A stretch of DNA of 64,000 nucleotides. Source: Epiperipatus broadwayi (taxonomy: Eukaryota; Onychophora; Udeonychophora; Euonychophora; Peripatidae). Location of the stretch: contig JAQFVV010000056.1 in the NCBI GenBank assembly GCA_028023455.1, positions 3,991,717 through 4,055,716 on the forward strand, given 5' to 3'. Under the pieces are notes generated by a model. The model ran no database searches, was not told where the DNA came from, and worked only from the letters and a program-made list of their open reading frames with translations. Within the stretch, counting starts at the first letter, position 1, and the number at the start of each line of letters is the position of its first letter. Position numbers and translations under genes: made by a program. Positions 63,601 through 64,000 of the stretch are shown here, one piece after another.

Positions 63601-64000
63601 TTTAATCTATAATAAAACTGAGTTAGACAGTGACTCTTGGGACATTTAGGAAGTTTTTAATTAATTTTAGCTTAGAAAGGGTTTTTTTTTCTGTTGAAAA
63701 AAATAGATATAGGAATTGTTATCATTTTTTAAAAAGTTATGTATAAGTTTGGAAAAAAAGGCACATTTTTTATGATTTTTAAATAATGTAAAAAAGTTAC
63801 AAAAGATAAATTATTGCATAAAATATAACAAAGTGTTTCAATTTCTTCATTATTCTCATTTATATCATGATCTTAATTATTTTTTAAATTAATATTATAA
63901 CAGTTCACCATTTTATAAAATAATATATTAAGTCAAATAATTTTTTACTTTTGGGAAATATATATATTCTAGCACATGTGCGGCACAACTGTTCCCAAAA
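60696..64000. other. Anonymous AT-rich DNA
   Basis: Contains a short direct repeat ATTTTATATATATATACAAT (60843 and 60873) and a duplicated phrase GGAGA-TTTTGCCT-TT at 62598-62614 and 62642-62660. Frames such as 61628-61909 are Lys/Ile-rich and unrecognised; that one ends in a run of T and hydrophobic residues and is probably chance. No gene supported. Confidence 0.45.

Overview
The window looks like intergenic or intronic DNA from an invertebrate animal nuclear genome. Base composition is strongly A+T-rich throughout, with long AT, GA, CA/TG and TTA microsatellites. I see no intact host protein-coding gene, no rRNA, no convincing functional tRNA, no CRISPR array and nothing prokaryotic. The open frames are short. 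What can be recognised is transposon debris plus one decayed cellular gene copy. The phylum cannot be fixed from this sequence. Penelope-like elements, RTE-type and other LINEs, a hAT deletion derivative and tRNA-derived retroposons together are compatible with cnidarian, flatworm, mollusc or similar genomes.

Layout. 1-7.7 kb: anonymous AT-rich DNA with one 116-bp foldback (5925-6037). 7.7-8.45 kb: 5'-truncated LINE with a CATCA tail; the longer sister copy lies on the minus strand at 55.47-56.49 kb. 9.73-10.54 kb: a roughly 390-bp segment duplicated in tandem. 13.1-13.3 kb: small coding-like relic. 13.9-15.06 kb: L1/Tx1-type LINE 3' part, minus strand. 17.9-19.7 kb: decayed coding-like stretch with one 119-codon frame, followed by a homopolymer-rich, possibly mis-assembled patch (19.79-19.90 kb). 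22.25-22.51 kb: long (TTA)n. 24.2-25.2 kb: palindromic Penelope-like GIY-YIG fragment. 25.5 kb: tRNA-derived head. 29.05-32.57 kb: nested palindromes, with an outer Penelope-like pair enclosing an inner Penelope-like pair and a 74-bp-arm hairpin; an RTE LINE end and a tRNA-derived insertion sit in or beside the left arm. 33.6-34.4 kb: hammerhead-like repeat monomers in inverted arrangement. 39.06-40.03 kb and 40.4-40.9 kb: two more GIY-YIG fragments. 41.1 and 44.7 kb: tRNA-derived insertions with target duplications. 43.7-44.2 kb: another hammerhead-like pair. 44.88-45.35 kb: hAT element. 46.0-46.7 kb: RTE end with internal tandem duplications. 49.1-50.36 kb: pseudogene of DTL/CDT2, broken by a perfect 47-bp-arm palindrome. 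50.6-51.5 kb: GIY-YIG fragment, tRNA-SINE and LINE fragment. 51.93-52.19 kb: large foldback. 52.45-53.08 kb: tandem hammerhead-like repeat. 54.66-54.80 kb: (GA)n. 57.1-57.3 kb: foldback between 15-bp direct repeats. 58.1-59.8 kb: RTE-type LINE with recognisable reverse-transcriptase blocks.

The most interesting system is the co-occurrence of (i) at least six Penelope-like GIY-YIG endonuclease fragments, four of them in inverted (palindromic) arrangement, some with a hammerhead-like motif just after the endonuclease, and (ii) three loci of non-coding monomers of about 360-390 bp bounded at each end by minimal hammerhead-like motifs. The latter is the architecture described for animal retrozymes, small non-autonomous elements that make circular RNAs and are thought to be mobilised by Penelope-like machinery. 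Assignment of these monomers as retrozymes is my inference from sequence pattern and needs covariance-model and copy-number checks.
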